Source of the DNA: Pyruvatibacter sp. HU-CL02332
Lineage (GTDB): Bacteria > Pseudomonadota > Alphaproteobacteria > CGMCC-115125
DNA length: 64,000 nucleotides
Assembly: GCF_040362765.1 (NCBI RefSeq)
Contig: NZ_BAABWK010000001.1
Coordinates: 1,775,501-1,839,500, forward strand
Reading direction: 5' to 3'
A program made the translations under genes and the position numbers. The notes under the pieces are model-generated. The model worked only from the letters and a program-made list of their open reading frames with translations. It searched no databases and was not told where the DNA came from. The number at the start of each line of letters is the position of its first letter. The first letter of the stretch is position 1. This document shows, piece after piece, positions 56,083-64,000 of the stretch.

Positions 56083-56744
56083 TCTTTCAGGTTCTGGATG
56101 CGCTGCATTAGCCTTTGCCTGAATGCGGGCTTCGCATCAGCGGCAAGGCAGAGAAAAACTCCTGTCAGGGACTGGCGCCGGAAGCCTTCAAGATCAAAGT
56201 AGCCATTCATCCAGTCCTGCCGCGCAAGCCTGTAGCAGCCATAGATCTGGCGGCCCATCTGCTCCGAGCTCACATTGCCGAACAATAAACCGGCCGCAAC
56301 TGCGTCGCGGCAAACGTCAATAGGCAGCTGTAGTGCCCGGGAAAATATGCCTGATTGCGAGCTTTGCTCGAACAGGCCACTCCTGTCACCAGCAATGAAT
56401 GCGGCGCGATAGTAATTCTCGTCTGACTGAAACAGCTCCGCCAGCTTGTCGATTTGCGCTTCAAAAGCCAACTCGACATCGTCCGTCTGGACGCGTCGTT
56501 GCACCTCCTGAAGGCGCTCCACCAATTCCTCAATGATGAGCGCCAATATCTCCGGCTTGCCGCCAATCAGGTTGTAAATCGTTGGAACGGTGACGCCTGC
56601 CTGACGTGCCAGATCTCGGAGTTTGAGTGCGTCAAACCCCTTCTCGGCAATGGTCGCACGCGCATGGGACAAGATGAGCCCGCGGCGCTTGGCCATGTTT
56701 CTTGCGCGTGTTGTAGGAGCTGGTGTGTCGGTCTCTTCGAGCAT
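56079..56744 (-). CDS. TetR-family transcriptional regulator
   Basis: A 221-residue repressor. The HTH lies at about residues 28-70 with LRDLARQAGVTVPTIYNLIG; the rest is the ligand-binding domain. It is divergent from the dioxygenase; the intergenic dyad TTTAAC-AAC-GTTAAA is the probable operator. Together they form a likely small regulated unit inserted between RNase D and kdsD. Confidence 0.9.
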   Translation of the reverse strand: MLEETDTPAPTTRARNMAKRRGLILSHARATIAEKGFDALKLRDLARQAGVTVPTIYNLIGGKPEILALIIEELVERLQEVQRRVQTDDVELAFEAQIDKLAELFQSDENYYRAAFIAGDRSGLFEQSSQSGIFSRALQLPIDVCRDAVAAGLLFGNVSSEQMGRQIYGCYRLARQDWMNGYFDLEGFRRQSLTGVFLCLAADAKPAFRQRLMQRIQNLKD

Positions 56745-56770
56745 CAGACAGTCTTAGGCTGTTCGTTCGC

Positions 56771-56800
56771 TTGACTCAAGAATTGCACGGTGTTTAAAAT
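56771..56800 (+). promoter_or_regulatory. Sigma-70-type promoter of the PhyH-like gene
   Basis: TTGACT (56771-56776), 18 bases, TAAAAT (56795-56800), about 35 bases before the start. The repressor dyad begins at the last base of the -10. Confidence 0.6.
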
Positions 56801-56814
56801 TTAACAACGTTAAA
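56800..56814. promoter_or_regulatory. Probable TetR operator
   Basis: TTTAAC-AAC-GTTAAA is a perfect 6-3-6 inverted repeat between the divergent TetR and PhyH-like genes, overlapping the expected transcription start of the latter. A second overlapping dyad, CAAC...GTTG, covers 56805-56824. Confidence 0.6.
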
Positions 56815-56834
56815 TAAATTGTTGGGGAAATCAT

Positions 56835-58010
56835 ATGGCCCGTCCGGACTACACAAAATCCATCAATGCCTGTGCTGCACATTATGGCGACGAGGCTGAC
56901 GCGGTCAGGCGTTATATGGTTGAAGGTCAGGAAAAGGCTTATGCCCTCGGGAATCGGGGCCCTATCCGGTTCAATGCCGATGGATCCCTGGACCCAGGGA
57001 TTGCCGAGGCCTACTCCAAGCATGGGTTCTATGTGTTTGAGAATGTCATCGGCGGCGCTGAAATGGCCGACATTCTTGAAGACATTGAGGATGTGCGGTC
57101 GCGCTTTCCGATCCATCCAGGTTCTTCAGTGGATACCCAGGGCCGCCCAGCGATAGGAGCAGGCTGCAAAGGGCCCGGGTTGATCTGGAGCAAACCACTC
57201 ACTGACCCGCTGGGTGGCACTGACGTTTCAAACGGTCGCCATCAGGTCAAACTGAAGGACCTGAAGGCCGCAGCGGACGCGCCGGAAGAAGCACCCTTTG
57301 TTCTCTTCGGTTCGTTACAGTTCTCAGACGCAGCTCTGCGCGTCTACGGGCACCCGGACCTATTGCGGGTTGCGGCAGCCATCAACGGGGAAGATTTTGC
57401 ACCGTTCAACGAGGTCTTGTTCATCAAGGACGCAGGTCTCGGGTCAGCCGTATCCTGGCATCAGGACGGCGATACCCACTGGGACAATCCCGCCTTTGAT
57501 GAGGGCATTCACGGCTTCAACTTCATGGCTCAGGTCTATGGGAGCACCCCGGTCAATGGTGTTTGGGTAGTTCCAGGCACCCACAAAATGGGCAAGATAG
57601 ACATTGTGGCAATGGTGGAGGAATCAGGCAGCGAGCGCCTGAAAGACGCTGTGCCCATTGTATGTGAGCCAGGCGACGTCGTGATGTGTAACCGTCAACT
57701 CGTGCATGGCTCTTTTGCCAACTCAGGCTTCGAGCCGCGCCTTACCATCAATTTTGGGTTCCATCGCAGGTCGTCGGTGCTTGACGTGAAGGGGGCCGGA
57801 ATCCACAGCCCGGTCGCTGTCTATACGGATGAGATCATTCAGCAGCGATCGAAGGCGCTGGGATATGCCATAGCCGCACGGCATAACCAGTATCCAGATG
57901 AGAAGCAGTATGACTACAAGCCGTTCAGGGACACCGGTGCCACCTTTGTATGGGACAGCGCCGCAAGGGCGGACATGCGCGACTACAACCTGCTTGATCT
58001 CAGCATCTGA
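56835..58010 (+). CDS. Phytanoyl-CoA dioxygenase (PhyH) family protein
   Basis: A 391-residue Fe(II)/2-oxoglutarate oxygenase. Iron ligands are H209-x-D211 in SWHQDGDTHWDN and H291 in QLVHGSFANS; the PRLTINFGFHRR segment probably holds 2-oxoglutarate. Substrate unknown; the TetR neighbour suggests induction by a small molecule. No signal peptide or membrane segment. Confidence 0.88.
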   Translation: MARPDYTKSINACAAHYGDEADAVRRYMVEGQEKAYALGNRGPIRFNADGSLDPGIAEAYSKHGFYVFENVIGGAEMADILEDIEDVRSRFPIHPGSSVDTQGRPAIGAGCKGPGLIWSKPLTDPLGGTDVSNGRHQVKLKDLKAAADAPEEAPFVLFGSLQFSDAALRVYGHPDLLRVAAAINGEDFAPFNEVLFIKDAGLGSAVSWHQDGDTHWDNPAFDEGIHGFNFMAQVYGSTPVNGVWVVPGTHKMGKIDIVAMVEESGSERLKDAVPIVCEPGDVVMCNRQLVHGSFANSGFEPRLTINFGFHRRSSVLDVKGAGIHSPVAVYTDEIIQQRSKALGYAIAARHNQYPDEKQYDYKPFRDTGATFVWDSAARADMRDYNLLDLSI

Positions 58011-58130
58011 CCTCGGACTGCGTTCCAGAACCTCTCATCGAGGCGCTATTCTGGCCTGCTGCTAGTTTGCCGTGACATTACCGGCCTGATCCACTTGGCC
58101 TCCAAAACGCCTGATTTGTGGGCATTCTGG

Positions 58131-58160
58131 TTGACCCTACAGGGCCTGCGGAGACATACT
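58131..58160 (+). promoter_or_regulatory. Candidate promoter of kdsD-lptCA
   Basis: TTGACC (58131-58136), 18 bases, CATACT (58155-58160), about 100 bases before kdsD. A GCGCCG-CTT-CGGCGC hairpin follows in the leader (58202-58216). Confidence 0.42.
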
Positions 58161-58260
58161 CCGGCGCAAGGTCTTGCTTCTGGCAAGGTTTTTGCTTAAA
58201 CGCGCCGCTTCGGCGCAGCACGGGTCTCTGCATTTCTCCGGGAAAGCGGCATTTCATCTA

Positions 58261-59301
58261 ATGGCTAAGACACAGATACCAGCTTCGGCGACAGCGTCCG
58301 CTGACCAGGCTTCTGCTCCCGAGCTGGGGCCAGAAGACCGCGAAGCTGCGGGCCGTGTCCTGACCCTGGCGTCAGATGCTCTGGCGAAGCTGCGCGATAC
58401 GCTGGATGGCCGGTTCTCCCTTGCCGTAGATGCCATGCAGGCCACCCAGGGCCGCGTGATCGTGTCCGGCATGGGCAAGAGCGGCCATGTGGCGCGCAAG
58501 ATTGCAGCCACCTTGGCATCAACGGGTACGCCGGCCCATTACGTTCATCCCGGCGAAGCAAGCCATGGCGACCTTGGCATGGTCACCCGCGGCGACTGCC
58601 TTTTGGTGCTCTCCAATTCCGGTGAGAACCAGGAACTTGGTGACATCATTGCCCATGGCAAACGCATCAACACACCGCTGATTGCCATTACCAGCAAGCC
58701 GGACTCGACACTGGCGCGCGCAGCCACCGTGCTGTTGCATCTGCCGGAAGCTGAAGAGGCCTGTCCCATGGGCATGGCGCCCACCACATCCTCCACCATG
58801 ATGATTGCGCTCGGTGATGCGCTTGCGGTTGCGCTGATGGAGCGGCGCGGCTTCACAAAGGACAAGTATCGCGAACTGCATCCCGGCGGCCGACTTGGTC
58901 AGATGCTGGTGCGCGTTTCAGATATCATGCATCCCGTCGAGCGGGTGCCGATGGTCAAGCGTGACACCAAGGTGCCCCAAGCTGTTGCCCAGATTACAGC
59001 AAGCGGTTTTGGCTGCACGGGTGTTGGAGACATTGCCGGACGGTTGATCGGCGTCATCACAGATGGTGACCTGCGTCGGCATCTTGGCGCAGACCTGGTC
59101 GGCAGAGACGCCACTGAGGTCATGACGCCTTCGCCGCGTACCATTGCCAGGGACGCACTGGCCGGTGAAGCAATCGCCCAGATGAACGAAGTGGATCCAC
59201 CAGTCATGGTGCTGTTCGTCGTGGATACAGCATCCGAGGACCCTCAGGCACCTGTTGGCATTTTGCACATGCATGACTTGTTGCGGGCAGGCTTTGCATG
59301 A
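58261..59301 (+). CDS. kdsD: D-arabinose-5-phosphate isomerase (KpsF/GutQ/KdsD)
   Basis: A 346-residue enzyme making arabinose 5-phosphate for KDO synthesis. A SIS domain (about 45-185, with GRVIVSGMGKSGHVARKIAA and LVLSNSGENQEL) is followed by two CBS domains (about 220-340, VSDIMHP and TEVMTPSP). The ATG at 58261 is used; a TTG at 58174 in the leader is less likely. It overlaps lptC (ATGA, 59298-59301). Confidence 0.95.
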   Translation: MAKTQIPASATASADQASAPELGPEDREAAGRVLTLASDALAKLRDTLDGRFSLAVDAMQATQGRVIVSGMGKSGHVARKIAATLASTGTPAHYVHPGEASHGDLGMVTRGDCLLVLSNSGENQELGDIIAHGKRINTPLIAITSKPDSTLARAATVLLHLPEAEEACPMGMAPTTSSTMMIALGDALAVALMERRGFTKDKYRELHPGGRLGQMLVRVSDIMHPVERVPMVKRDTKVPQAVAQITASGFGCTGVGDIAGRLIGVITDGDLRRHLGADLVGRDATEVMTPSPRTIARDALAGEAIAQMNEVDPPVMVLFVVDTASEDPQAPVGILHMHDLLRAGFA

Positions 59302-60002
59302 GCCTCAGCGGAACCTCCAGCACATTGCAGCGGCGCACAACGCCGTCGGGTCAGCGCAAGCAGGCCAATGCCGCGAGCGCCAAAGCCTATAGCCGCTTTG
59401 TGTCTGCCATGAAGCTTGGGCTGGCTCTGACGGCCGCCATACTTATTGTAGCGCTGCTTTTTCTGTCAGGTACGTTTGACGGCCCCGACGAGCTGGACAT
59501 TACATTTTCGGAAGTTACGTCGCGTACGGATGATCTACGCATGGTAAGCCCGCGCATCTCTGACATTGATGATGAAGGTCAGCCCTACACCATCACGGCA
59601 ACAAGTGCCGTCCAGGATGCGGACGATCCGGCCCTTATTCATCTGGACAATGTTCAAGGTGACCTCGTGAGCGCCACACAGTCATCGTGGACATCAGTGA
59701 CGTCACTGGGCGGACTGTTGAACACCGATGAAGAATGGATCGACCTTGAAAAGGACGTGATGCTGTTCACCGATGGCGGCTTCCAGTTTCAGGGAGACAT
59801 TGTGCGGGTTGATCTGGCATCGGGCGACATTTCCAGCGACACGCCGGTGTTTGCGCAGGGACCCGATGGAACAGCTGAAGGTGGCGGCCTGCGCGTAACG
59901 GACTCAGGCAACACGATCACACTGATCAACGGCGCCAAGGTCGTGATTTTTGATGCCGGTGGTGGTGGATCATCCAGCATCTTTGGAATCGCAGACGAAT
60001 AA
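59298..60002 (+). CDS. lptC: LPS export system protein LptC
   Basis: A 234-residue bitopic protein with one N-terminal helix (about 38-57), then a periplasmic beta-jellyroll domain. It links LptBFG with LptA in LPS export. Sequence conservation is low, but position between kdsD and lptA is diagnostic. Confidence 0.88.
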   Translation: MSLSGTSSTLQRRTTPSGQRKQANAASAKAYSRFVSAMKLGLALTAAILIVALLFLSGTFDGPDELDITFSEVTSRTDDLRMVSPRISDIDDEGQPYTITATSAVQDADDPALIHLDNVQGDLVSATQSSWTSVTSLGGLLNTDEEWIDLEKDVMLFTDGGFQFQGDIVRVDLASGDISSDTPVFAQGPDGTAEGGGLRVTDSGNTITLINGAKVVIFDAGGGGSSSIFGIADE

Positions 60003-60070
60003 GCAGACGACCGGCCGGGGCTGGCTGGTTACGAATGTCGGGGCGAGACGCAGGAAAGCGATTGAGGACG

Positions 60071-60736
60071 ATGAAGAAGATATCAGACCTAAGCCGGCTT
60101 CTGCCCGCAGCATGTTTTGCCTTTGTGGTAGCCATTGGCGGCGCTGCTCTCATGCCCAAGGCTGTCGCCCAGGAAGCTGCATCAGGCACCAGCGATGGAT
60201 TTACGGATGATCCCGGTGAACCCATCGAAGTCGTCTCTGACACCGCAGAATGGAAGCGTGCTGAAAGTGTCGCGATCTTCACCGGCAGGGTGGACGCCGT
60301 GCAGGGCACCATGCGGCTGCGCGCCGACAAGGTCTTCGTGCACTATGTGCAAAAAGAAAAAGCCGAAGGCGAGGCCAAGGCTGAACCGGTCAAGGAAGAC
60401 GTGCCGGAAGGGTTTGAGGGCGATCCTGAGCCCGGGCCCGCCCCCGGCCAGAGCATCACCAAGATTGATGCCAAGGGAAACGTCATCATCACCGACATTG
60501 ATGGTCAGACGGCGGTGGGTGACTGGGCGCTCTATGACATGAAGAAGCGTGAGATCTATATGGGCGACACCGTCGTGCTCACCCAGGGTGAAAACGTCAT
60601 TCGCGGCCAGAAGCTGGTGATGAATCTGGATACGGGCCAGACGGTTGTGGACGCAGGCACAGCAGGCGCTGAAGGCAGCCAGGGTGGGCGTGTACGCTCG
60701 GTTTTCGTCCCGGCTGACGAGGGAGAAGGCGGCTGA
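60071..60736 (+). CDS. lptA: LPS transport periplasmic protein LptA
   Basis: A 221-residue periplasmic bridge protein. Signal peptide about 1-35 (PKAVAQEA); the OstA-like domain starts with EPIEVVSDTAEWKRAE and includes GDTVVLTQGENVIRGQKL near 165. An acidic insertion (EKAEGEAKAEPVKEDVPEG) is present. GAGG precedes the ATG at 60071. A terminator-like stem follows before lptB. Confidence 0.93.
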   Translation: MKKISDLSRLLPAACFAFVVAIGGAALMPKAVAQEAASGTSDGFTDDPGEPIEVVSDTAEWKRAESVAIFTGRVDAVQGTMRLRADKVFVHYVQKEKAEGEAKAEPVKEDVPEGFEGDPEPGPAPGQSITKIDAKGNVIITDIDGQTAVGDWALYDMKKREIYMGDTVVLTQGENVIRGQKLVMNLDTGQTVVDAGTAGAEGSQGGRVRSVFVPADEGEGG

Positions 60737-60780
60737 TACTCAGCCCTTGGGGGTAAATTTTTCCGATGATCCGACCCAGG

Positions 60781-60803
60781 AAGGCAAAAATCGTGCCTTT
60801 TTT
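60781..60803 (+). terminator. Terminator-like hairpin between lptA and lptB
   Basis: AAGGCA and TGCCTT form a 6-bp stem with a 7-base loop, followed by four further T's. It sits 45 bases after lptA and 50 before lptB, so it may reduce read-through. Confidence 0.5.
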
Positions 60804-60852
60804 GCCGTCAGACCATCATGGTTCACTGATTTTTAAGCGCGCAGGCTAACTA

Positions 60853-61656
60853 ATGACCGGTATGAACGGGGACACCACAGGACAGACATCGAATGCCACG
60901 GAGCCATCCGGCGGCCCGCGTCTTGTTGCGGCATCGTCCGGGCTGATCATTGAAGGCATCGGAAAGAGCTTCAATAAGCGCCCTGTTGTGCGTGGCGTGT
61001 CCATGAATGTGGAGCGTGGCGAGGCCGTGGGTCTTCTGGGACCAAACGGTGCCGGTAAAACCACCTGCTTTTACATGATCGCCGGGCTGATTGAGGCGGA
61101 TTATGGCTCCGTTGAGCTGGACGGCGTCGATATCTCCAAGCTGCCTATGTATCGCCGCGCCCGCATGGGCATCGGCTACCTGCCGCAGGAAGCATCCATC
61201 TTCCGTGGTCTGACGGTTGAAGAAAACATTCGTGCGGTCATCGAGCTTGTGGAAAGCGACCATGGCCGCCGCGAGAACATGCTGGATGAGTTGCTGGCGG
61301 AATTCTCGATTACCCATCTCCGCCGCACACCATCGGTTGCGTTGTCAGGCGGTGAGCGCCGCCGCGTGGAAATTGCCCGCGCCATGGCTGCTCAGCCAAA
61401 CTACATGCTGCTCGATGAGCCGTTTGCAGGCATTGATCCTATCGCGACTGGTGACATCCACGAGCTTGTAAGCCACCTCAAGGACCGTGGCATCGGCGTG
61501 TTGATCACCGACCATAATGTGCGTGAGACCCTTGAGCTGATCGACCGCGCATACATCATTCATGACGGGCGCCTTCTGCTTGAAGGCCTGCCCTCCGAGA
61601 TTGTTGGCAACGAAGATGTTCGTCGCCTGTATCTCGGCGAGCGCTTTTCGCTGTAA
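60853..61656 (+). CDS. lptB: LPS export ABC transporter ATPase LptB
   Basis: A 267-residue ATPase. Walker A GPNGAGKTTCFYM near residue 63, signature ALSGGERRRVEIARAMAA, Walker B YMLLDEPFAGIDP, switch His in ITDHNVRETL. It drives LPS extraction by LptFG. An N-terminal extension of about 30 residues precedes the usual start. Confidence 0.97.
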   Translation: MTGMNGDTTGQTSNATEPSGGPRLVAASSGLIIEGIGKSFNKRPVVRGVSMNVERGEAVGLLGPNGAGKTTCFYMIAGLIEADYGSVELDGVDISKLPMYRRARMGIGYLPQEASIFRGLTVEENIRAVIELVESDHGRRENMLDELLAEFSITHLRRTPSVALSGGERRRVEIARAMAAQPNYMLLDEPFAGIDPIATGDIHELVSHLKDRGIGVLITDHNVRETLELIDRAYIIHDGRLLLEGLPSEIVGNEDVRRLYLGERFSL

Positions 61657-61674
61657 GCGGGGAAGCGGGGCGCG

Positions 61675-63312
61675 ATGGCATTAGCACCACGTCTGGAGAT
61701 GCGCCAGGGCCAGTCCCTGGTGATGACGCCCCAGCTGCAGCAGGCCATCAAGCTCCTGCAGCTTTCCAATATTGAACTTGCGTCTTTCGTCGAGCAGGAG
61801 CTGGAAAAAAACCCGCTTCTGGATCGCGACGAACGCGCAGAAATACCTGATCTTGCCGGCGAAAGCGCCGAGCGGGAGCGCGCTGACAGCGCCAACACCG
61901 ATACGAATGCTGATGCAGGCGGCGACAGCAGCGGTGCTGACGCGACCACAAATGCATCAGGTGAGGCCACAGCTGAACCGGACCCCGCGCCGGTATCGCT
62001 GGATGATGCCACGCCCACTACCGAAATTGATTCCGGTTTTGAAGACATGTACCCGGAAGATGCGGGCTCTGATCGCTCCGGCACGGAAGCCGATGCGACA
62101 CCAGCAGCCCTTGGCGGTTCCGACTGGTCATCATCCGCAGGCGGGTCTGGCGGTGGCGTTGGCGGCGACAGCGAGCTTGATCTTGAAAGTCGGCTGACCC
62201 GCGACCTCACATTGCATGAACACCTGACCGAGCAACTGGACGTGGCAATCTTTGATCCTGCCAAGCGCATGATCGGACGTTTCTTGATCGATTGCGTGGA
62301 TGACGCAGGCTATCTGCGCTTCGATGATCTCGAAGATGGCGTTGACGGCCTGGATGACATCGCTTCGCGCCTGGGGTCACCCCGCGAGGAGGTGGACGAA
62401 GTCCTGACCGTGATGCGGGGCTTTGAGCCCACAGGCGTCATGGCGCGGTCGCTCAAGGAGTGCATGGCGCTTCAGCTTGCCGAGATGGATCATCTCGACC
62501 CGGCCATGCAGTGTTTTTTGGACAATCTCGAACTGGTTGCGCGCCGTGACCTCAACCAGCTGTGCAAAGTATGTGGCGTTGATGAAGAAGACATCCGCGA
62601 CATGATCGAAGAAGTGCGGTCTTTGGATCCGCGCCCGGGTCTGACCTTTGGCGGCGAGGCGGCAGCACCGGTGGTGCCTGATGTATTCGTCCGCTCCGCT
62701 CAGGGTGGCGGCTGGACCGTTGAACTCAACACCGAGACATTGCCCCGCGTCCTCGTGAACCAGCAGTATTACGCAACGGTCTCAGGCGCGACCCAGAAGA
62801 AAGACGACAAGCTCTACCTGTCGGACTGTCTGCAGAGCGCCAACTGGCTGGTAAAAAGCCTCGACCAGCGGGCGCGCACGATATTGAAGGTCAGCCGCGA
62901 GATCGTCCGCCAGCAGGATGGTTTCTTTGCCCACGGCATTTCGCATCTGCGGCCACTCAATCTGAAGACCATTGCAGACGCCATCGAGATGCATGAGTCG
63001 ACGGTGAGTCGCGTGACCTCGAACAAGTTTATGGCGACCTCTCGCGGCGTGTTCGAGCTGAAGTATTTCTTCACATCTGCAATTTCTGCCACCGATGGCG
63101 GTGATGCGCATTCGGCTGAGGCTGTGCGCCATCGGATTCGCGAGCTGGTGGATGCAGAAAGCGCGGCAAAAATCCTGTCTGACGACAAGATTGTTGAGAT
63201 TCTCAAGCTCAGCGGCATTGATATTGCGCGGCGTACCGTGGCGAAATACCGCGAAGCCATGCACATTCCCTCATCGGTTGAACGTCGCCGGGCAAAACGT
63301 CTAAGTGCTTGA
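61675..63312 (+). CDS. rpoN: RNA polymerase sigma-54 factor
   Basis: A 545-residue sigma-54. Region I MTPQLQQAIKLLQLSNIELA (about 18-37) is followed by an acidic, low-complexity region II (about 60-165), the core-binding domain, HTH and the RpoN box ARRTVAKYREAM near 518-529. It starts 18 bases after lptB. The region II is long and rich in Asp, Ala and Thr. Confidence 0.97.
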   Translation: MALAPRLEMRQGQSLVMTPQLQQAIKLLQLSNIELASFVEQELEKNPLLDRDERAEIPDLAGESAERERADSANTDTNADAGGDSSGADATTNASGEATAEPDPAPVSLDDATPTTEIDSGFEDMYPEDAGSDRSGTEADATPAALGGSDWSSSAGGSGGGVGGDSELDLESRLTRDLTLHEHLTEQLDVAIFDPAKRMIGRFLIDCVDDAGYLRFDDLEDGVDGLDDIASRLGSPREEVDEVLTVMRGFEPTGVMARSLKECMALQLAEMDHLDPAMQCFLDNLELVARRDLNQLCKVCGVDEEDIRDMIEEVRSLDPRPGLTFGGEAAAPVVPDVFVRSAQGGGWTVELNTETLPRVLVNQQYYATVSGATQKKDDKLYLSDCLQSANWLVKSLDQRARTILKVSREIVRQQDGFFAHGISHLRPLNLKTIADAIEMHESTVSRVTSNKFMATSRGVFELKYFFTSAISATDGGDAHSAEAVRHRIRELVDAESAAKILSDDKIVEILKLSGIDIARRTVAKYREAMHIPSSVERRRAKRLSA

Positions 63313-63368
63313 CAAATAAGGTTTGTTTGGTCTGGCTTTACCGTGATCCAAGGGCGTGAAACCGCGTG

Positions 63369-63397
63369 TTGACACCCCCAAGCGACCTCACTAGGGT
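63369..63397 (+). promoter_or_regulatory. Candidate promoter of hpf
   Basis: TTGACA (63369-63374), 17 bases, TAGGGT (63392-63397), about 130 bases before hpf. The -35 is perfect but the -10 is weak. Confidence 0.38.
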
Positions 63398-63528
63398 CCG
63401 GCGCTCGTACAGGAAAGTTGGCCTTTGAGAGGCGATTTTCGAGGAGAGGCGGGGAACCGCCGACGCGCTGCCGGCACACATGTTTGGTAGCTGCGCTTCA
63501 CAACACGACTTTTGATATTTGAGGCTCC

Positions 63529-64000
63529 ATGCAGGTTCAGGTTACCGGCAAGCATATCGATGTGGGGGACGCATTGCGGACCCACGTGACGGATCGTCTT
63601 GAGGCAGCCGCTGAGAAATATCTCGGCCGCGCCACCGACGCCCATGTGGTGTTTTCAAAAGAAGGCCACGAGTTTCAGGCTGATTGCACCGTGCGGCTTG
63701 GTCATGGCGTAGTGCTACAGACCAAGGATCGCGCGGGCGACATCTACGCGTCTTTTGATGGCGCTGCCGAAAAGATGGAAAAGCGCCTGCGCCGCCACAA
63801 GCGCCGGCTGAAGGACCACCACGCAGAAGGCCGCCAGGCACCGGAAGAAATTGAACTCCCCGCCCGCGTGCTGGCCGGTGAAGCGGAAGAACACGATGCG
63901 GCTGACGGGTCAGATGACCAGCCCATCATCATTGCTGAAACCACGACCAAACTTCAGCGTCTGTCAGTTGGTGAAGCTGTCATGCGCATGGATTTGGCCG
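63529..64000 (+). CDS. hpf: Ribosome hibernation promoting factor, partial (3' end beyond window)
   Basis: The first 157 codons of a long-form HPF/RaiA. MQVQVTGKHIDVGDALRTHV and the RRHKRRLKDHH basic run mark the S30AE domain; the C-terminal dimerisation domain is starting at the window edge with TKLQRLSVGEAVMRMDL. It dimerises and inactivates ribosomes in starvation. Position after rpoN is conserved. Confidence 0.95.
   Translation, partial: MQVQVTGKHIDVGDALRTHVTDRLEAAAEKYLGRATDAHVVFSKEGHEFQADCTVRLGHGVVLQTKDRAGDIYASFDGAAEKMEKRLRRHKRRLKDHHAEGRQAPEEIELPARVLAGEAEEHDAADGSDDQPIIIAETTTKLQRLSVGEAVMRMDLA

Noticed and set aside
1-64000. CRISPR arrays, prophage, transposons
   Set aside because: No regularly spaced repeats, transposase, integrase or terminal inverted repeats were found; gene content is chromosomal throughout.

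Overview
The window looks like chromosomal DNA from a marine or soil-type alphaproteobacterium, probably from the Parvibaculum/Rhodobiaceae side of the class. This placement is an inference from gene content, not a database match. It rests on conserved alphaproteobacterial gene strings (kdsB-pheA divergent from a membrane cytochrome c; kdsD-lptC-lptA-lptB-rpoN-hpf; uppP facing an NDUFA9-like gene), a complete tad/cpa pilus locus, high GC, and many oxygenases. There is no rRNA, CRISPR array, prophage or insertion sequence.

Layout. 1-2.3 kb: 3' part of prephenate dehydratase, kdsB and a divergent membrane-anchored cytochrome c. 2.4-10.1 kb: a Yej-type oligopeptide/microcin C ABC importer with two tandem binding proteins. 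10.1-13.6 kb: cell-wall peptidase, MarR-type regulator, leucyl aminopeptidase and a glutathione transferase. 13.7-28.6 kb: tad locus, with tadD facing a minus-strand run cpaA-B-C-D-E-F-tadB-tadC, the flp pilin, a Crp-like regulator, an orphan CpaC N-terminal-domain protein, a TadG-like protein and two TadE-like pseudopilins. 28.7-31.3 kb: an Fe(II) dioxygenase, tRNA-Ser(GGA) and three unknown small membrane proteins. 31.2-38.3 kb: lepA, a voltage-gated K+ channel-like gene, pheT-pheS, rplT and rpmI.

38.5-50.8 kb is mixed metabolism: dienelactone hydrolase, LLM flavin enzyme, LysR regulator, sterol-desaturase-like protein, esterase, antibiotic monooxygenase-domain protein, infC, two glycosyltransferases probably for lipopolysaccharide core, another hydrolase, an epimerase-like protein, a TPR protein and a GST. 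50.9-56.1 kb: uppP, NDUFA9-like protein, cytochrome P450, thioesterase, small P-loop kinase-like protein, tRNA-Leu(CAG) and an RNase D-like exonuclease. 56.1-58.0 kb: a TetR regulator divergent from a phytanoyl-CoA dioxygenase-type gene, which sits inside the otherwise conserved RNase D/kdsD string. 58.3-64 kb: kdsD, lptC, lptA, lptB, rpoN and the 5' part of hpf.

Common themes are envelope building (KdsB, KdsD, LptABC, UppP, glycosyltransferases), a surface adhesion pilus, and translation (InfC, LepA, L20, L35, PheST, HPF, two tRNAs). The most useful second-look signals are regulatory: an infC start that appears to be AUC with its Shine-Dalgarno in a hairpin, a branched terminator-like structure ahead of pheST, a TetR operator sitting on a promoter, an 18-bp perfect palindrome near a thioesterase gene, and a recurrent 4-nt stop-stop overlap at six of eleven convergent gene pairs. 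No obvious new multi-gene defence or biosynthetic system was found; the best candidate for something undescribed is the trio of small membrane proteins at 30.3-31.3 kb.
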